Shown here one piece after another: positions 1 to 6,914 of a stretch of 52,264 nt of DNA. The translations under genes and the position numbers were made by a program. Each line of letters begins with the position of its first letter. Within the stretch, counting starts at the first letter, position 1. The stretch lies in NCBI GenBank assembly GCA_903897855.1, contig CAIUDH010000044.1, forward strand, positions 1 to 52,264, given 5' to 3'. The notes beneath the pieces were generated by a model. That model was not told the origin of the DNA and did not search any database. It saw nothing but the letters and a program-made list of their open reading frames with translations. The DNA comes from an uncultured Bacteroidota bacterium. Its GTDB lineage: Bacteria > Bacteroidota > Bacteroidia > UKL13-3.

Positions 1-4
1 AATA

Positions 5-34
5 AAAAAGGGTTCCACTTTCGTGAAACCCTTT
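5..34 (-). terminator. Rho-independent terminator of the tRNA-Ser/tRNA-Pro unit
   Basis: Read on the minus strand, a stem of AAAGGGTT paired with AACCCTTT encloses a short GTG/CAC extension and a GAAA loop. It is followed by a run of T. It lies just past the 3' end of tRNA-Pro, so it should end the minus-strand tRNA transcript. Confidence 0.75.
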
Positions 35-41
35 GTGGGAT

Positions 42-118
42 TGGTCGGGGTGGCAGGATTCGAACCTACGACCTTCTGCTCCCAAAGCAGACGCGATACC
101 GGGCTACGCTACACCCCG
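42..118 (-). tRNA. tRNA-Pro (anticodon TGG)
   Basis: On the minus strand the sequence folds as a full cloverleaf. The acceptor arm is CGGGGTG/CACCCCG, the anticodon stem CTGCT/AGCAG holds a loop with TGG, and the T arm carries GGTTCGAATCC. The terminal CCA is encoded in the DNA (bases 42-44, after discriminator A at 45). It is the second tRNA of a minus-strand pair with tRNA-Ser, 32 bases downstream of it. Confidence 0.96.
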
Positions 119-150
119 TCTTTGTATTCTCTCTACTCCAGCTCTTAGTG

Positions 151-238
151 CGGTGAGGGAGGGATTCGAACCCTCGATACCCTTTTGGAGTATGCCGGTT
201 TAGCAAACCGGTACTTTCGGCCTCTCAGTCACCTCACC
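151..238 (-). tRNA. tRNA-Ser (anticodon GCT)
   Basis: The minus strand gives a class-II tRNA of 88 bases. The acceptor stem is GGTGAGG/CCTCACC, the anticodon stem CCGGT/ACCGG holds GCT, a long variable arm follows, and the T loop contains GGTTCGAATCC. The discriminator is G, as expected for Ser. CCA is not encoded here, unlike in the neighbouring tRNA-Pro. The pair is probably co-transcribed from the promoter at 260-290. Confidence 0.95.
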
Positions 239-259
239 TTTTGCCTTTACAAAGGGGTG

Positions 260-290
260 CAAAAGTAATTTTTTAATTTATATTTACCAA
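260..290 (-). promoter_or_regulatory. Promoter of the tRNA-Ser/tRNA-Pro unit
   Basis: On the minus strand, TTGG (287-290) is followed by exactly 19 bases and TACTTTTG (260-267). This matches the Bacteroidota consensus TTTG-N19-TAnnTTTG with one change in the upstream box. It lies 22 bases upstream of tRNA-Ser. Confidence 0.7.
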
Positions 291-306
291 TAAGTTTTGA
301 AAAATA

Positions 307-337
307 TTTGAAATAACAAATTGCTTGCTTACTTTTG
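307..337 (+). promoter_or_regulatory. Promoter of tRNA-His
   Basis: TTTG (307-310), 19 bases, then TACTTTTG (330-337): a perfect match to the Bacteroidota primary-sigma consensus. The tRNA starts 11 bases after the core box. This is the cleanest promoter in the window and serves as the reference for the others. Confidence 0.85.
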
Positions 338-348
338 TAGCCTCAGAT

Positions 349-423
349 GGCGGTTGTAGCTCAGTTGGTTAGAGCATCGGTTTGTGGTACCGAGGGTCGT
401 GGGTTCGAGCCCCATCATCCGCC
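349..423 (+). tRNA. tRNA-His (anticodon GTG)
   Basis: The anticodon stem TCGGT/ACCGA holds GTG in its loop, and the T loop has GGGTTCGAGCCCC. The extra 5' G typical of tRNA-His (base 349) can pair with C423. CCA is not encoded. With this alignment the acceptor stem has one non-pair, T354 against T418 (position 5:68), while the rest of the stem is Watson-Crick. It has its own consensus promoter and a strong terminator immediately downstream. Confidence 0.94.
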
Positions 424-426
424 CAT

Positions 427-463
427 AAAAAAGCCCTTCAGGATTTCCTGAAGGGCTTTTTTA
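427..463. terminator. Bidirectional terminator between tRNA-His and the DUF3467 gene
   Basis: A 12-base perfect stem AGCCCTTCAGGA/TCCTGAAGGGCT with a small TT loop is flanked by A-runs on the left and T-runs on the right. It can therefore end transcripts from tRNA-His (plus) and from the convergent minus-strand gene at 484-801. Confidence 0.88.
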
Positions 464-483
464 TGCCCTGAAACATAATGGTA

Positions 484-801
484 CTAGGCTTGTCCAGTCG
501 GTCCTCCGTAATTTAAAGGTAACCCACTGGCCATGTTTTCGCCCTCCTCAATAGCTCCAAATTGATCCTCGAATTTTTGTACGTTTTCTGTTAAAGCCAT
601 CAATAATCTTTTCGTGTGAAAGGGGGTTAATAAAATTCTCGATTTCACTTTTGCTTTCGGAACTCCAGGCATAACTCGCACAAAATCGATTAAGAATTCG
701 GCATTGCTATGCGTGATAATTGCTAGATTACTATAAACACCTTCGGCCATCTCTTCGGTTAGTTCAATGTCTAATTGTTGTTGGTTGTTTTGTTCTGCCA
801 T
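484..801 (-). CDS. DUF3467 domain-containing protein
   Basis: This 105-residue protein matches the small DUF3467 family common in Bacteroidota. The recognisable core is the stretch from SNLAIITHSNAEFLIDF through VKSRILLTPFHTKRLL, with a short Gln/Asn-rich N-terminus and a Gly/Pro-rich tail. No catalytic motif, signal peptide or membrane segment is visible, so a small cytosolic protein is likely. The family's molecular function is not established. The ATG at 801 is supported by a promoter core 19 bases upstream. The gene is monocistronic, convergent with tRNA-His and divergent from the dehydrogenase. Confidence 0.85.
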   Translation of the reverse strand: MAEQNNQQQLDIELTEEMAEGVYSNLAIITHSNAEFLIDFVRVMPGVPKAKVKSRILLTPFHTKRLLMALTENVQKFEDQFGAIEEGENMASGLPLNYGGPTGQA

Positions 802-819
802 GATAAAAAAATATTTTCA

Positions 820-850
820 CAAAAATAACATAATAAGCCATCTAATCCAA
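820..850 (-). promoter_or_regulatory. Promoter of the DUF3467 gene
   Basis: On the minus strand, TTGG (847-850), 19 bases, then TATTTTTG (820-827). This is the same arrangement and the same variant upstream box as at the tRNA-Ser promoter. Confidence 0.65.
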
Positions 851-892
851 AAAGTACTTCCATACGTGTGTCAATTATATCACATTTTTATT

Positions 893-900
893 TAATTTCG
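893..900 (+). promoter_or_regulatory. Promoter core of the amino-acid dehydrogenase gene
   Basis: TAATTTCG fits TAnnTTYG and ends 12 bases before the ATG at 913. It excludes the longer reading frame that begins with GTG at 868, because that start would lie upstream of the expected transcription start. No good -33 box is visible. Confidence 0.5.
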
Positions 901-912
901 CTCCTCCTAATT

Positions 913-2142
913 ATGAAAGATTTATTACATCGCTTTGAAAGCAAAGCCCCGGAAATCGTGTTCGAATGGCACGACAATCAAACTGAAGCTGTGGGTTGGT
1001 TGGTGATCAATAATCTCCGCAATGGCGCTGCCGGTGGTGGCACCCGAATGCGTAAAGGTTTGGATAAAAATGAAGTGACCTCACTAGCCAAAACCATGGA
1101 AGTGAAGTTCTCTATCTGTGGGCCCGATATGGGCGGTGCCAAATCAGGCATTAATTTCGACCCTTCCGACCCTCGTAAACTAGGTGTTTTGGAACGTTGG
1201 TACAAAGCCATTATGCCTCTGCTTAAAACCTATTACGGCACCGGTGGCGATTTAAATATTGATGAAATTCATGAGGTCATCCCAATTACTAAAGCACTGG
1301 GGCTGCTGCACCCTCAAGAAGGTACGGTAAACGGACATTTCAAGGCAACCCAAGAGGTGAAGATGGAATTTATTCAGAATCTTCAAACTGTGGTTGCAAA
1401 AACACTCGATAATGAACGCTATTCGCCCGATTTAAGCCGTGGATATACTGTAGCCGATATGGTGACGGGTTTTGGAGTGGCTGAAGCTGTGCGCCATTAC
1501 TATGACTTGTGGGGTGGTATGATCAAAGGGAAAACGGCGATCATCCAAGGATGGGGTAATGTAGGGGCCGCCGCCGCTTACTATCTGAGTAAGATGGGCG
1601 TGGGTATTGCAGGTATTATTGACCGCGATGGCGGACTCATTAAAGTAAATGGATTTAGTCCGGCCGAAATACGAAACTTGTTCTTAACACGCGACGGCAA
1701 TAAATTGGTGAGCGACGACTTGCTTCCTTTTGAAGCGATTAATAAGCAGGTGTGGAGCTGTGGAGCAGAAATTTTTATTCCTGCAGCGGCCTCTCGCTTG
1801 GTTTCACAACAAAATATTGATACCATGGTGGAGAACGGATTGGAAGTGATAAGTTGTGGCGCGAATGTGCCTTTCGCCGATTCGGAAATATTTTTCGGCC
1901 CTATCGCCAACGACACCGATGCCAGAGTGAGTATCATCCCCGATTTTATTGCGAATTGCGGAATGGCTCGCGTGTTTTCTTATTGCATGCAACAAAATAT
2001 TGAACTTACCGATGAAGCCATCTTCACCGATGCCAGTATGACCATTCGGAAAGCCTTGACAAGGGTTCAACAGTTTAATCCAAAGCAAACCGGGATCTTC
2101 AAAAAAGCGCTCGAAATGAGCCTGACACATCTGATGCAATAA
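913..2142 (+). CDS. Glu/Leu/Phe/Val family amino-acid dehydrogenase
   Basis: A 409-residue cytosolic NAD(P)-dependent enzyme that oxidatively deaminates an amino acid to its 2-oxo acid. The N-terminal dimerisation/substrate domain carries GGGTRMRKG and the lysine-bearing segment VKFSICGPDMGGAKSG. The C-terminal Rossmann domain has the dinucleotide loop QGWGNVGAAAAYYL. The length suits the family. The sequence alone does not tell whether leucine, glutamate or another amino acid is preferred, so no gene symbol is given. The ATG at 913 is preferred over the in-frame GTG at 868 because a promoter core lies between them. The gene looks monocistronic; ftsX downstream has its own promoter-like core. 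Confidence 0.88.
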   Translation: MKDLLHRFESKAPEIVFEWHDNQTEAVGWLVINNLRNGAAGGGTRMRKGLDKNEVTSLAKTMEVKFSICGPDMGGAKSGINFDPSDPRKLGVLERWYKAIMPLLKTYYGTGGDLNIDEIHEVIPITKALGLLHPQEGTVNGHFKATQEVKMEFIQNLQTVVAKTLDNERYSPDLSRGYTVADMVTGFGVAEAVRHYYDLWGGMIKGKTAIIQGWGNVGAAAAYYLSKMGVGIAGIIDRDGGLIKVNGFSPAEIRNLFLTRDGNKLVSDDLLPFEAINKQVWSCGAEIFIPAAASRLVSQQNIDTMVENGLEVISCGANVPFADSEIFFGPIANDTDARVSIIPDFIANCGMARVFSYCMQQNIELTDEAIFTDASMTIRKALTRVQQFNPKQTGIFKKALEMSLTHLMQ

Positions 2143-2212
2143 TGGATTGTTTATTCTCTGAGTCCCTCGTAGCTTCTCCATTTTCAATAGCACTTTTTTG
2201 ATTTCATTTGTT

Positions 2213-2220
2213 TATTTTCG
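2213..2220 (+). promoter_or_regulatory. Promoter core of the ftsX operon
   Basis: TATTTTCG fits TAnnTTYG, 18 bases upstream of the TTG start of ftsX. TTTG boxes occur at 2197 and 2207, but at non-standard spacing. Confidence 0.45.
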
Positions 2221-2238
2221 CATCAGAAATAGATTTAC

Positions 2239-3105
2239 TTGGCCAACGAACTAATATACAAACGACACACCAATAACTTACCGGTAATAATAAGCATCGC
2301 TTTGGTCTTATATGTTCTGGGTGGGTTTGGCTTGTTTTTTTGGAGTGCCTATAACGTTAGCAAGGAGGTGCAGAGCAATATGAAGTTCGAGGTGTTTATC
2401 GACGATAATGCCTCTGACGAAAAAATAAAAAACCTTCAGAATGATTTAAGAAATAACACGAACCTGGTTCGTGAAGTGCATTTTATTAGTAAAGACGAGG
2501 CCGCTCAAAGTTTTATTCTTGAGTTTGGTGAAGATTTTACTGAGGTGTTACAATATAATCCACTAAAGGCTTCTTTGGAGGTTTTTGTGAATAATGAGTA
2601 CACCAATGATGAAGAGATGCAGGCCTTGATACTCAAAACCGAGCAGTCGGAGGGTGTTTATGAAGTGAAGTATGCCAAGCCGGTATTGCAAAATATGGGT
2701 TCGCTATTACGTAACCTGTCGATCGTTTTTTTGATCTTAATCTTATTACTGCTGATCATCTCACTAGGGTTAATCGACAATAGTATTCGGTTAAGTTTTT
2801 ACTCTCAGCGGTTTTTGATGAAAAGTATGCAACTGGTTGGAGCTACCAAATGGTTTATTCTTCGACCCTACCTAAGTAAAGCATTTACCCAAGGATTATT
2901 GGGGGCTTTGATTGCAATCACCTTAATTACCTCTTCCGTTTTTTTAGTGACCAAGGTGTTTCCGGTGACCAGAGAAGTGTTCAATCCTATTCACCTCGCG
3001 GTAATTTATGTCGGTATCATTCTCACTGGAATTATGATCACTTTAAGCAGCAGCCTTATTGTGATGCGAAAATATTTAGGCAAAAGCGCATATAAATTAT
3101 ATTAA
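2239..3105 (+). CDS. ftsX: Cell division protein FtsX
   Basis: A 288-residue inner-membrane protein of the FtsX/MacB permease type. There is one membrane helix near residues 15-37, an extracytoplasmic domain of about 110 residues, and three helices in the C-terminal half starting around 155. FtsX works with the ATPase FtsE to control peptidoglycan hydrolysis at the septum; ftsE is not in this window. The start appears to be TTG at 2239: an in-frame TAG sits at 2230 and the first ATG would remove the first membrane helix. It is the first gene of a run with DUF3098 (24-base gap), uppP and truB. Confidence 0.88.
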   Translation: MANELIYKRHTNNLPVIISIALVLYVLGGFGLFFWSAYNVSKEVQSNMKFEVFIDDNASDEKIKNLQNDLRNNTNLVREVHFISKDEAAQSFILEFGEDFTEVLQYNPLKASLEVFVNNEYTNDEEMQALILKTEQSEGVYEVKYAKPVLQNMGSLLRNLSIVFLILILLLLIISLGLIDNSIRLSFYSQRFLMKSMQLVGATKWFILRPYLSKAFTQGLLGALIAITLITSSVFLVTKVFPVTREVFNPIHLAVIYVGIILTGIMITLSSSLIVMRKYLGKSAYKLY

Positions 3106-3129
3106 ATCAATTCAACTTATTTCAATTCT

Positions 3130-3381
3130 ATGGCACATCATATCAAACCCGTTAAAACAGAAAAAAAAGCACCTGCCACCTCCAGTAGCTATTCTTTTGG
3201 CAAGAAAAATTATCAACTCATGATCATTGGATTGGTAATTATTACCCTTGGTTTTGTTTTAATGAGCGGTAGTGAAGATATTTTCAGCACCACCAAAATG
3301 ACCATTGCTCCTATCGTTGTGGTGTTTGGTTTTGCTTTTGAAGTATATGCGATCCTTAAAAAATCAGACTCCAACGCCTAG
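3130..3381 (+). CDS. DUF3098 domain-containing small membrane protein
   Basis: An 83-residue protein with a basic N-terminus of about 28 residues followed by two hydrophobic helices (about 30-47 and 57-77). This is the layout of DUF3098, a Bacteroidota family of unknown function. Its stop codon overlaps the start of uppP (TAGTG), so the two are probably translationally coupled. The position between ftsX and uppP suggests a role in envelope growth, which is inference from context only. Confidence 0.85.
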   Translation: MAHHIKPVKTEKKAPATSSSYSFGKKNYQLMIIGLVIITLGFVLMSGSEDIFSTTKMTIAPIVVVFGFAFEVYAILKKSDSNA

Positions 3382-4181
3382 TGAATTTTTTTCAAGCTAT
3401 CATTATCGCTATTGTTGAGGGTTTAACCGAGTTTCTTCCTGTTTCCTCTACCGGACACATGATTATAACCACCTCTTTGATGGGTATAAGCAGTGAAGAA
3501 TTCACCAAACTATTTACGGTGGTGATTCAGTTAGGCGCCATCTTCGGGGTCGTAGTTTATTACTGGAAACGCTTTATTAATTTGAAGGATTTTAATTTTT
3601 ACATTAAACTGTTTGTCGGAATTATCCCAATCATAATTTTCGGATTTCTTTTTAAGAAAAAAGTTGATCTACTGCTCGAACGGGTCGATATAGTGGCATG
3701 GAGTTTATTGTTAGGAGGGGTTTTCTTGTTGTTTATCGATCGGCTTTTTAAAGCAGAAACGGTCGATTCTCAGGAAAAAATTACCTGGAAAGATGCCTTC
3801 ATTGTTGGATTGTTTCAGTGCATTGCACTCATTCCGGGAGTATCGAGAGCCGCTGCCACTATGACTGGCGGTGTTTATCGAAAATTTAATAAGGCCATGG
3901 CTGCCGAATTTTCTTTTTTTCTCGCCGTGCCTACCATGTTTGCCGCTACCGTGAAGGATCTGTGGGATTTTAAAAAGGCTGGATTTACAATGACACCCTA
4001 CGAAATACAACTGTTAGTTATAGGAAATCTGGTGGCTTTCGTAGTGGCCATTCTTACCCTTCGTTTTGCGATGTCGTATATTGTTAAACATGGATTTAAA
4101 ACTTTTGGTATCTATCGTATCATCATTGGTGCTGCCATACTCATTATGCTCTCGAGTGGCATTCATCTCGATTTAATATAA
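3381..4181 (+). CDS. uppP: Undecaprenyl-diphosphatase UppP (BacA)
   Basis: A 266-residue polytopic membrane enzyme that dephosphorylates undecaprenyl diphosphate so the lipid carrier can be reused for peptidoglycan and other surface polymers. The first signature EGLTEFLPVSSTGHM (about residues 13-27) and the second, IPGVSRAAATMTGG (about 152-165), are both intact. The length is normal. The GTG start at 3381 overlaps the stop of the DUF3098 gene by one base, indicating coupling. truB follows after 18 bases. Confidence 0.96.
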   Translation: MNFFQAIIIAIVEGLTEFLPVSSTGHMIITTSLMGISSEEFTKLFTVVIQLGAIFGVVVYYWKRFINLKDFNFYIKLFVGIIPIIIFGFLFKKKVDLLLERVDIVAWSLLLGGVFLLFIDRLFKAETVDSQEKITWKDAFIVGLFQCIALIPGVSRAAATMTGGVYRKFNKAMAAEFSFFLAVPTMFAATVKDLWDFKKAGFTMTPYEIQLLVIGNLVAFVVAILTLRFAMSYIVKHGFKTFGIYRIIIGAAILIMLSSGIHLDLI

Positions 4182-4199
4182 TCTCTAACTTACGCGCTG

Positions 4200-4919
4200 A
4201 TGTCTTTTAATTTTACAGAAGGAGAAGTGCTGCTTATCGATAAACCAATAGGCTGGACGTCATTCGATGTCGTAAACAAAATACGAAATGCGATTCGTAA
4301 TTTTTTGCGCGAACAGGAAGCGCCGGGCCATAACAATTCCGGAAAAATAAAAGTAGGTCATGCCGGTACGCTCGATCCATTAGCTACAGGGTTGCTCATT
4401 GTTTGTACCGGTAAATTCACTAAAAGAATTGATGAGTTTATGGCCCAGGAAAAGGAATATACCGGCGAATTCACCTTTGGCGCAAGTACGCCTACCTATG
4501 ATGCTGAAATGCCTGCTGATGCTACCTTTGCATGTGATAACCTGTCGGAAGAAAAAATAATAAAAGCCACTGAGAGCTTTGTTGGAACCATTCAACAAAT
4601 TCCGCCCATGTACTCGGCCATAAAGCAAGAAGGGAAAAAGCTTTACGAGTTGGCTCGTAAAGGAGTATCGGTGGAGCTTAAACCTCGTGAGGTTTTTGTT
4701 AAGGAGTTTGAACTTTCGAATTTCGAACTACCGAAGGTGAACTTTCGAATTGTGTGTAGTAAGGGAACCTATATTCGAAGTATCGCCCACGATTTGGGCA
4801 AAGCCGTTGACAACGGTGCCTACCTCTCCTCCTTAAGAAGAACCCGTATTGGTGATCATACAATTGAAGATGCACTCCAAGTGATGGAGTTTGTGGAAAG
4901 GTTGAAGTTGGGAAATTGA
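4200..4919 (+). CDS. truB: tRNA pseudouridine-55 synthase TruB
   Basis: A 239-residue enzyme that makes pseudouridine 55 in the T loop of tRNAs. The catalytic motif GHAGTLDPLATG gives the nucleophile as Asp59, and KPIGWTSFDVV at the N-terminus and GTYIRSIAHDLG further on are TruB signatures. The C-terminal PUA extension found in some bacteria is absent, as in other short forms. It ends the ftsX-DUF3098-uppP-truB run and is convergent with the methyltransferase gene; I see no terminator hairpin in the 61-base gap. Confidence 0.95.
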   Translation: MSFNFTEGEVLLIDKPIGWTSFDVVNKIRNAIRNFLREQEAPGHNNSGKIKVGHAGTLDPLATGLLIVCTGKFTKRIDEFMAQEKEYTGEFTFGASTPTYDAEMPADATFACDNLSEEKIIKATESFVGTIQQIPPMYSAIKQEGKKLYELARKGVSVELKPREVFVKEFELSNFELPKVNFRIVCSKGTYIRSIAHDLGKAVDNGAYLSSLRRTRIGDHTIEDALQVMEFVERLKLGN

Positions 4920-4980
4920 GCTATTGGTTCGTTTAATTTTAAAGGCAATAGCGTCCTATCTAGGCGCTTCTCAGATCATA

Positions 4981-5790
4981 TTAATCTTTCCAAGCCTTCA
5001 CAATCAATCCTGTTCCTTCGTGGTGTATCTGGTTCGTATCCATCCAGTTTAATACAAAGCAAAAAGGATAGGTTAACAGGTAATAGAAGGGCATGATAAC
5101 AAAAAACAACTTAGAAATATTAAGTAACTGAATCGGATATTTCATGCTTAATCGCCAGGCTATTTTACCCGGAGTGCCATAACTGTATCGTGCTTCTACT
5201 TTGTTAAAACCGGCCAAGTTTAATTTTGCTTTAATCTCATCAATATTATATCCGTCGCGCACATGCTCGCCTATAAATGATTCACCATCATTATGTTCTA
5301 CATCACTGCCACCTTTGTCGCTGGGCGTAGAGATTAAAACCATGCCCCCCGTTGTTAAATCGATGTAAAAGTTTTTAAACACCTCCACATCCTCTAAAAT
5401 ATGCTCCATCACATCCACACATAAAATAAAATCGAAGCCTTCAGGATGATTGAATGTGGTTAAGTCTTCTGTACGGAAGACGACATTGGTTCTTCCAATT
5501 TTCTTGAAGAAACTATTGCAATCAGCCATATAATCTTCCTTTACATCGACACTCAGGATAGAAGATTTACTACTTTTTCCACTCATATAGTAGCTGTATT
5601 GGCCAAAGCCGCTACCGGCATCGAGAATTCGGGTGATGCCTTTCTGTTGCTTATGCCAAGCATTAAATTCTTTGTGTATATGCCAAGAACGCAGAAGGAG
5701 CAGATCGAGGAGCTTATAGAAAAGTTTGCGTAAAACAGGTGTGGTATTAAAAAATCTCCCTACCGTATCTTTAATTGGGTCGTAATGCAT
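4981..5790 (-). CDS. Class I SAM-dependent methyltransferase with hydrophobic C-terminal segment
   Basis: A 269-residue protein. The SAM-binding motif I is ILDAGSGFGQYS (about 56-67), an acidic VDV follows the second strand, and FDFILCVDVMEHIL is a typical Methyltransf_11-type motif. Residues of about 215-245 are strongly hydrophobic (SKLFFVIMPFYYLLTYPFCFVLNW), which suggests membrane association and a lipid, quinone or surface-polymer substrate; that is inference. The substrate cannot be assigned. It lies 7 bases downstream of rbfA and should share its promoter. Confidence 0.8.
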   Translation of the reverse strand: MHYDPIKDTVGRFFNTTPVLRKLFYKLLDLLLLRSWHIHKEFNAWHKQQKGITRILDAGSGFGQYSYYMSGKSSKSSILSVDVKEDYMADCNSFFKKIGRTNVVFRTEDLTTFNHPEGFDFILCVDVMEHILEDVEVFKNFYIDLTTGGMVLISTPSDKGGSDVEHNDGESFIGEHVRDGYNIDEIKAKLNLAGFNKVEARYSYGTPGKIAWRLSMKYPIQLLNISKLFFVIMPFYYLLTYPFCFVLNWMDTNQIHHEGTGLIVKAWKD

Positions 5791-5797
5791 TTAAGAT

Positions 5798-6190
5798 TTA
5801 AATTATTTTTTTGTAGTCGTCTTCGTTAATTTTTGTTTCTGGCTTGATCTCAATTTTTTTCATCAGTTCCTCCATCCGGTTTACTTCATCCAAGGTTTCG
5901 TCGAGAAAAAATTTCAAGTTAGGTATCACCCGAACCTGATTTCTTATTCTTTTGGCCAATTCATGCCTGATGTCTTTGGCATGCAGGGATACTTGTTTCA
6001 TGATCTCGTCTCTGTTTTTGTGCTGAAACATACTAAGATACACCCATGCCTCTCCTAAATCGGGGGTTATTTTCACCCCGCTGATAGTGATAAACAAATT
6101 ACCCCACCATCCGGAGCCCTGTTGTAAAAATATGGTCGCCAATTCTTCTTGTAGCAATCCTGAAACTTTATCTGTGCGTTTTCCACTCAT
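5798..6190 (-). CDS. rbfA: Ribosome-binding factor A
   Basis: A 130-residue KH-fold protein that assists late maturation of the 30S subunit and its 16S rRNA 5' end. Recognisable features are the N-terminal MSGKRTDKVSGLLQEELA, the ITISGVKITPDLGEAWVYLS strand-helix region and RNQVRVIPNLKFFLDETL. The frame is open upstream to 6292, but the ATG at 6190 is the right start: it restores the family N-terminus, and the promoter core 6199-6206 lies inside the longer version. It is divergent from def, with the methyltransferase gene immediately downstream. Confidence 0.92.
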   Translation of the reverse strand: MSGKRTDKVSGLLQEELATIFLQQGSGWWGNLFITISGVKITPDLGEAWVYLSMFQHKNRDEIMKQVSLHAKDIRHELAKRIRNQVRVIPNLKFFLDETLDEVNRMEELMKKIEIKPETKINEDDYKKII

Positions 6191-6198
6191 AACAAGTG

Positions 6199-6206
6199 CG
6201 AAGATA
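6199..6206 (-). promoter_or_regulatory. Promoter core of rbfA, almost touching the start codon
   Basis: On the minus strand TATCTTCG fits TAnnTTYG and ends 8 bases before the rbfA ATG. Assuming transcription starts about 5 bases after the box, the leader would be only a few bases. Confidence 0.5.
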
Positions 6207-6261
6207 TCAATTTTAGGTATAAAAAACCCATTCCCATTCGCTTTACTTACGGTATTAGTAT

Positions 6262-6269
6262 TATTTTCG
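6262..6269 (+). promoter_or_regulatory. Promoter core of def, predicting a leaderless mRNA
   Basis: TATTTTCG fits TAnnTTYG and ends 4 bases before the def ATG at 6274, so the expected transcription start falls on or next to the start codon. The upstream box is poor (TTTA at 6242-6245, spacing 16). Confidence 0.5.
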
Positions 6270-6273
6270 CAGC

Positions 6274-6825
6274 ATGATTTTACCGATAACACAATATGGT
6301 GATGCCGTATTGCGAAAACTCTGCACTCCTATTACTCCGGATTATCCGAACTTGAAAGTGCTGATAGCCAATATGTTTGAAACAATGTATAACGCTAGTG
6401 GGGTGGGTTTGGCGGCTCCTCAAATCGCACTTCCCATTCGTTTGTTTGTGATTGATGCCGAACCACTCGACGAAATTAATCTGAAAGGGTTTAAAAAGGT
6501 GTTCATTAACGCTCAAATTTTGGAAGAAAAAGGCGATAAATGGGCCTATAATGAAGGATGTTTAAGTATTCCGGGCATTAGAGAAGATATTAATAGGAAA
6601 GAACAAATTACGATTACCTATGTAGATGAGAATTTTGTGCAATGTACCGAAACATATAATTCAAAAATTGCCCGGGTCATTCAACACGAATACGACCATA
6701 TTGAAGGTAAACTTTTTGTTGATTACCTCACTCCATTAAAAAAAGAGATGCTCAAAGGCCGGCTGGCCGACATTACCAAAGGTAGAGCCGACGTTGATTA
6801 TAAGGTGAAACTGCCAAAAAGATAA
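6274..6825 (+). CDS. def: Peptide deformylase
   Basis: A 183-residue metalloenzyme that removes the formyl group from the N-terminal methionine of new proteins. All three family motifs are intact: GVGLAAPQ (43-50), EGCLS (94-98, Cys96 metal ligand) and HEYDH (138-142, His138 and His142 metal ligands, Glu139 catalytic). The ATG at 6274 gives the normal N-terminus and directly follows a promoter core. The gene is divergent from rbfA, so two translation-related genes share an 83-base control region. Confidence 0.97.
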   Translation: MILPITQYGDAVLRKLCTPITPDYPNLKVLIANMFETMYNASGVGLAAPQIALPIRLFVIDAEPLDEINLKGFKKVFINAQILEEKGDKWAYNEGCLSIPGIREDINRKEQITITYVDENFVQCTETYNSKIARVIQHEYDHIEGKLFVDYLTPLKKEMLKGRLADITKGRADVDYKVKLPKR

Positions 6826-6914
6826 GCAGCATTTTTTTTTCGGGTGGCCGATTCTATTTATTGTATTCGAATCATTCTCGTCGCTCCAAATTCAATATTT
6901 AATTATTCATTACC

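Noticed and set aside
868-912. Fifteen-codon N-terminal extension of the amino-acid dehydrogenase from GTG
   Set aside because: It would place the start upstream of the promoter core at 893-900 and adds residues atypical for the enzyme.
6191-6292. Thirty-four-codon extension of rbfA, overlapping def
   Set aside because: The extension covers the rbfA and def promoter cores and is not part of the RbfA family N-terminus.
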